Assembly (NCBI GenBank): GCA_002633025.1
Contig: NMRB01000111.1
Span: 369,606-433,605 of the forward strand
Reading direction: 5' to 3'
DNA length: 64,000 nt
DNA from: Notospermus geniculatus
Lineage: Eukaryota > Nemertea > Pilidiophora > Heteronemertea > Lineidae
Both the position numbers and the translations under genes were made by a program. Below the pieces are notes generated by a model that had not been told where the DNA came from, made no database searches, and worked only from the letters and a program-made list of their open reading frames with translations. Shown one piece after another: positions 58,937 to 64,000 of the stretch (position 1 is its first letter; the number at the start of each line of letters is the position of its first letter).

Positions 58937-59500
58937 ATGATTTTCTGTGCTAATCAACTGTTTTTCTGTGGCAATCGACTGTTCTTCTGTGGTCATCTAG
59001 AAGCTGCTCTTCTTTGGTTACCTAGAGCTCTTCTTTGGTTATCTAGAGCTCTTCTTTGGTTACCTAGAGCTCTTCTTTGGTTACCTAGAGCTCTTCTTTG
59101 GTTACGTAGAGTTCTTCTTTGGTTACCTAGAGTTCCTCTTTGGTTACCTAGAGTTCTTCTTTGGTTACCTAGAGCTCTTCTTTGGTCACCAAGACTTCTT
59201 CTTTGATTACCTAGACTTCTTCGTTGGTAGAGTTCTTCATTGGTTACCTAGAGTTCTTCTTTGGACCTAGAGTTCTTCTTTGGTTACCTAGAGTTCTTCT
59301 TTTGTTATCTAGAGTTCTTCTTTGGTAGAGTTTCTCTTCGGTTACCGCGACTTCTTGTGTGGTTATGTAGAGTTCTTTTGTGGTAACCAAGTTCTCCTCT
59401 GTGGTTATGTCAAGTACTGTAGCATCTGAGTTCTGTCACTACACTTTGTGGCGTTCCTCTGTGGTCACCAAGAGTTTCTCCTTGGTTATCAAGTGTTTGA
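58937..59500 (+). repeat. 21-bp minisatellite GAGYTCTTCTTTGGTTACCT
   Basis: About fifteen well-kept units between 59000 and 59330, with degenerate units on both sides (CTGTTTTTCTGTGGCAATCG upstream, GTGGTTATGTAGAGTTC downstream). Because 21 is a multiple of three, one frame reads a seven-residue repeat (RALLWLP), giving an 89-codon open frame at 58937-59206. I see no evidence that it is translated. Confidence 0.93.
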
Positions 59501-60508
59501 AATGTCATTCTCTACCCTGGGAAGAAGGTTTGCCGTCATATACTCTTCTTTTTATTAGAATCAAAGCTTCTTTCTTTCTGTAGTTACCCACCACACCTGC
59601 CTCCAGCAAGTTCTTCCAATCTCGTTCATGGTGCGTGTTTTTCTCCCTTCCCTCACAAGGGCTCGTGTACCACGGGCTTCAGATAATCAAGACTGATGTA
59701 ACGACTGACGACATGTGGCATGTGTGGTTGTTCCTTCACAAGGCATTTACAAAAAATAAGTACAAGACACTGGCCGGGGTTTGTCAGGAAGGGAAAGGTA
59801 TCAGTTGGTGGATATGGGAGTGACTGGGATGATGTAATAAGTGACGGCATCTGGTTGAAACATGTCAAGCCAAAAGGATTTGGTTCTTGACAGTTGCTTG
59901 GGGTCTCTTTTAGATGCCTGAAAACGGAAAGGTGGGAGGATATGCTAACGACGGATTCGAGCAACAATCTTGATGTCAACATCTGATGATGAAAAATCTT
60001 GCTCCGTGCAAGTGTCTGATTTGTTTTATCGTGTGAGGATCTAATAATCTGAGTATCGATGCCTGACAGGTTATAGATATCGTCTTCCTTTCTTCTTACC
60101 TCATATCCAGAATGTATCCTATTATTCCTGGCGGAAACCCGACATTCAAGATAAAATGCATCCGGGCCATATGTGATTACTTATATTGACAGGCTCAGGC
60201 AAATCTCATTGATTTACCAGGGATGTAATTATTCGCTTCCACAATATAAGCTGATTGAATGGAGATGAAGTTTGTTCTTTGTTGATTGTCAGATTTTGGT
60301 GGAGACGAGAGGTCAAGATGTCTCCGTTGATAAAGGTCACATGACCTTTCCGTAGACACGCGGTCTTCTCAGCAAGTTTTTGCTGCCTGTCAGATAAACG
60401 TCAGAGATGTCTTCATGAAGATGTCCAAAATGTGAATTTTTTTCATCAATTTTTTTGTTCCGATGTCTGCTGGAGATGAGATTTTGACGATGTCTGTGGT
60501 TTAGACTG
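59501..60508. other. Unassigned non-coding stretch
   Basis: Frames of about 60-110 codons on both strands near 59640-59980 have no recognisable domain. No repeat is seen. Confidence 0.5.
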
Positions 60509-60640
60509 CAGGGCCGACCGCATAGAAACTCCGCTAGTACTTCGACAGCCTATCGGTGTTAAAATGCATGGAAAAATGTACAGCACTATCGGCAGATGGG
60601 CTCTGCTAGCGCTAGCGGAGTTTCTTTGCGGCGACCCCTG
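60509..60640. mobile_element. Short inverted-repeat element
   Basis: The left CAGGGCCGACCGCATAGAAA and following CTCCGCTAG pair with right CTAGCGGAGTTTC and TTGCGGCGACCCCTG. Length 132 bp, no clear target duplication, non-coding. Confidence 0.7.
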
Positions 60641-60691
60641 GTCTTCATAGGCATGGCGATAGCAGAGGTCACTCCAGGTCATTCTGTTTTT

Positions 60692-60911
60692 CACTTCCCA
60701 TTTGATTTCAGCCCATGTTGGTACATTTCTACCAAAGTACCATCTCATTGTAAGAAAGAAGAAACAACACTCGAAAACCAAACCTGATTTAACTGCTCGT
60801 CCACTTCCCATTTGATTTCAGCCCATGTTGGTACATTTCTACCAAAGTACCATCTCATTGTAAGAAAGAAGAAACAACACTCGAAAACCCAACCTGATTT
60901 AACTGCTCGTC
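60692..60911 (+). repeat. Near-perfect 110-bp tandem duplication
   Basis: CACTTCCCATTTGATTTCAG starts both units (60692 and 60802). The only difference seen is one base near the unit end (AAAACCAAACC versus AAAACCCAACC). Confidence 0.95.
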
Positions 60912-61388
60912 CATTCAGTTTCATCATTAGGTTCTATTGAAGTTCGGAAGTGAAGACGCACTCTACATATTTAGTAACCCTCGAGTGTATCAAGTTGTTT
61001 GAACTTGTCATTAGAACATACATTTCAATTTCAAAGCTGTCTCAATTCTCCCTAATATCCTGGCCACAGGAGCTGATTAGGGCGAAAATTGGCGTAAATG
61101 TTAATCAAGTTCTTATTTAGTTGGACAAGTTGGCAAGGTCTTTGCCAGCCGTGTATGAGTGGCCTTCGTCAGATTAATCATGAGGCCAGTCTGCAGTTAG
61201 CTGCTCGGGGTAGATGACCTGTTTGACAGTTGTTTCTTTGTAATCAGGGATTGCTTCAAAGGATTCTTCTTCTTGGAATGAGCGAATCTCAGAATTTCTC
61301 AGCATGTGGCTGTGCTTGATTTAGACTGAGAAGGACCAGAATATGGAACAATGTGTGGGTCTACAGATGGTAGACATCTGCCAGTGTC
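60912..61388. other. Unassigned non-coding stretch
   Basis: No gene or repeat is recognised. Confidence 0.5.
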
Positions 61389-61487
61389 CATCCTCCCAGA
61401 GTAGGGGTTCTCACCTCACTCTTCTTCATCTACTGACATGAAGGGAGTGCATGAAGAGTACCAAAGCACTGCTGTGGGTGGAGGATG
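61389..61487 (+). mobile_element. Palindromic MITE family, copy 7
   Basis: The 99-bp copy runs from CATCCTCCCAGAGTAGGGG to CTGTGGGTGGAGGATG, arm A first (TTCTCACCTCACTC), with the most diverged arm B (AGAGTACCAAAGCACTG). Confidence 0.78.
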
Positions 61488-61950
61488 ATGACCAAGTTCT
61501 ACAATATCAGCCTCCATCCCAGCAGGAGATCCAGTGCCCTCAAATAAGGCTTCCTAGTGTGACTTTGATCACTTTCTAGGCTTCATATTTGTCTTGCTAA
61601 ATACTACATCTAGCTATCAATACATAATCAATGAGATCCTATTATTTTGGGGTGTGTCTAGCAGACCAATTAACCAATATTGTGTCTGATAGGAATAACA
61701 AACTCTTTCAGATCTACTTGGTACTGATGATGATCGGCCTCCACATATCTAGGGCAGGTGGCTGCCTTTCAAAGCTAATATGGAATGATGTCAAGACTGG
61801 GCTTTGAAGATACATCCTTGGAGGGCACAAGGGTGTAGTGACTTGAGTTTTCGACTTTATAATCAAAGTGGTTGGGAGTTCAAAAAAGTCACTGAAGCTT
61901 TTTTATCAGCAACTTGAATCAGTTACTTGCGTTCTTTTCTTCTCACTGTC

Positions 61951-62240
61951 TTGAAAGAAGGAGCTGCAATGATTGCTAATGAGGTGGCAGGTCTTGTAAC
62001 TGTCTCAACAGAAGGGGCTCCAGTAATCAGCCAGAGTGGAGTGGCAGGTCTTGTAACAGCATGTCTCAACAGAAGGAGCTCCAATGAATATCAGCCAATG
62101 GGCTGACAGGTATTGTAACCATCTCAACAGAAGGAGGCTCCAGTGATCAGCCAATGGGGCGGCAGGTATTGTAACTCTCTCAGAAAGAGCTGCCATGTTT
62201 ACTCAGCCAATGGGGTGGCAGGTAACAGAAGGAGCTGCAA
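61951..62240 (+). repeat. ~58-bp tandem repeat carrying CCAAT boxes
   Basis: Five units contain AACAGAAGGAGCTCCAGTGA, CAGCCAATGGGGTGGCAGG and TATTGTAACTCTCTC. Three of the units contain CAGCCAATGGG, a good match to the known NF-Y CCAAT box. Confidence 0.88.
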
Positions 62241-64000
62241 CGCTTACCCAGCATCCCCCAGTCTTTCCTCAGATTTACGATGTAGCTGTCGGTGACAGGC
62301 AATCTCCACTTTCAGTCCATGTCTAATGAACTCATCCGGGGTGCCCTTCACATTAGTTGGATGAAAACTTATCCCATCGTTCAAACTGCCATGTGATTTT
62401 GACAGAGAAGTAATCGCTTGACTTAAACAGAAGGACAATGTGCATCTTCAAAGTTGACTACAAGTATACTGCTCGGAGCTGTAATGATTTTTAAATCCTC
62501 GGTTGAGAGTTCTAAGTCGGCTCTCAATTAAAGGGACTGTAGACATGTCTCTTTATCAAGTACAATCAAAAGTAGTTTCACTTTGATCTATTAATATTAA
62601 CCTTTTAGTCTTATCTAAGTAGATACCAGAATCGCAGTTGTATGGTCATGGAGGTTTGGCATTGCTGGGTCCGGCTTCTCCTGTTGGTGATGGTTGGCAT
62701 TGCTCAATGCAGACAACGCAGCAGGGTGTTGATGCTGTAGTATCTTCAAATCAAGTCCTGACACTGATATGATAATGTTGGAGGAGCAAGATCCCAGTGG
62801 CAAAGCGAGGAGGTCCTCTGACCTCACTATGATTTTGGTGTATTTGTTGTGAATAGGACAGTTTTCAGATGGGCCATTTGTGGACGAAACGCAGCAGAAA
62901 ATAACAATCTACTGGACCTTCACATTTGGTGTTGCCTTTTCGCACTGGTCCATTTCCTTAGCATCACACTTTCAAGTTTCTACTTGGGAAAGCAATCCAC
63001 TCACCCCCTTCCTCAAATCATCTTCCTAAGTGGAAATTGATATAGATATTCTCACTTTCTAAATTGCTGTTTTTGCCATTCAATCTAATATTCGTTGTAA
63101 ATTTGCTGGTTTCTGGGGCACCATGTTCCCGAGTGGGCACTTAGCCACCATCAAAATTTACTTCTTGCATGTAAACGCTCACTTTAGATGAACCGCTTCC
63201 TTCTTCTTCCATTCCATATCATCCTAACAATATGGAATATATTAGTACTTTAAGTGTGCGGAGATTGAAAAAAAACGAAGGATGTAAGTGAGATGAAACG
63301 GGTATTGTTTATTGACTGGTATCATGTTAGACTGACATTCTGTATTCGTGAGATGGCTTAAGTTTTAAAATTTGACTCTCCTCTCATGCAAGAAGAGGAG
63401 TAATTTTAAGGCCATTCTAATCTCAAGGGCACTCGACACCTCTTGAAGATTATTAGAGTGTAGAGGGAAGTTTGTGTTGTGGATTTTGGCAGGAATAGAA
63501 GCCATATTGGCTTCTGGTAACCCCAGTTTTGGACTTATTTTGAGTGCAGGTCATACCCTCACCAAGTTACTCCTATTGATCAGTGTTTGCAACATCGTTG
63601 GTTGCTGATGTTGTAAATATTTCGAAAGTAACCGCCTCCACGCACTTGTCTGGATAACAGTGTGATTTTCAGATGTGCCCATTGTATGAATTAAAGGCAG
63701 CTTGTCAGAAAATATTGGATCTACTGCCATAAACAGCATGAAACACACAAGTATGTGGAGGCCTCGACTCCCAGGCTATCACCCGCAATATCCTTGATCC
63801 ATGGGTCAGACCAACCTTAAACCCAACTGGCACGACCCCCAGACCAGTTATTCAGGAAGATAATTTAGTCATAAGGTGGCCGTGGTGTATCGTAATGACA
63901 AGGCCAGAAGTGTTGAGGTGTGCAGATCCCCAAGTATCCTTGATCGATGGGAAGGGCCCAAAACCACGAAACCACACTTGACATTTCTCCTTTAGATCAG
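62241..64000. other. Unassigned non-coding stretch to window end
   Basis: No gene, RNA gene or clear mobile element is recognised. Frames of about 60-70 codons occur on both strands with no domain. Confidence 0.5.

Noticed and set aside
58937-59206. 89-codon frame reading as a leucine/tryptophan repeat protein
   Set aside because: It is an automatic result of a 21-bp DNA repeat; units drift into stops at both ends and there is no start or splice context.
60446-60811. 121-codon minus-strand frame and its partial repeat at 60745-60927
   Set aside because: The shared part comes from the 110-bp tandem duplication and the rest crosses a short inverted-repeat element; no domain seen.

Overview
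This is animal nuclear DNA, not bacterial. The only gene I can identify with confidence is the 5' coding end of an SRRM2-type spliceosome protein on the plus strand. It consists of two exons (814-1052 and 1370-1480) with canonical splice sites and a clean reading frame across the intron. Their product is the N-terminal block plus cwf21 region shared by animal SRRM2/SRRM3 proteins. No third exon was found, so the remaining 62.5 kb is either a very long intron of that gene or the start of intergenic DNA. Exon structure, many small non-autonomous DNA transposons, tRNA-derived SINE-like copies, a non-LTR reverse transcriptase relic and short TTAGGG repeats point to an invertebrate metazoan. A heterozygous marine species such as a lancelet is a guess only.

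Layout. 1-225: degenerate tandem repeat. 799-1480: SRRM2-like exons. 1481-25721: non-coding DNA with many short mobile elements (TA-flanked, 5-bp, 9-bp and other target-site types), five SINE-like or tRNA-like copies, a CpG-dense island-like patch, a CRE-like cluster, minisatellites and several hairpins. 25722-42046 and 42048-58588: two head-to-tail copies of one segment of about 16.4 kb, roughly 96-97% identical in stretches compared by eye. They differ by transposon insertions, an array insertion and strongly changed minisatellite lengths. 58937-64000: 21-bp, 110-bp and about 58-bp tandem repeats, two more short inverted-repeat elements, then plain DNA.

How it fits together. The SRRM2-like gene is the functional anchor; almost everything else is repeat biology. 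The 16.4-kb pair is the dominant structure. It is either a real, moderately old tandem duplication or two alleles of a heterozygous genome laid end to end by the assembler. The differences between copies reveal filled and empty sites of individual transposons, which gives unusually clear target-site evidence. A palindromic 86-105 bp element occurs seven times (six independent loci, one of them doubled by the big duplication) and keeps two distinguishable arms.

Limits: all alignments, identities and repeat boundaries were done by eye. Repeat edges marked as approximate may be off by tens of bases. Most open reading frames of 60-200 codons here look like chance or repeat-derived frames.
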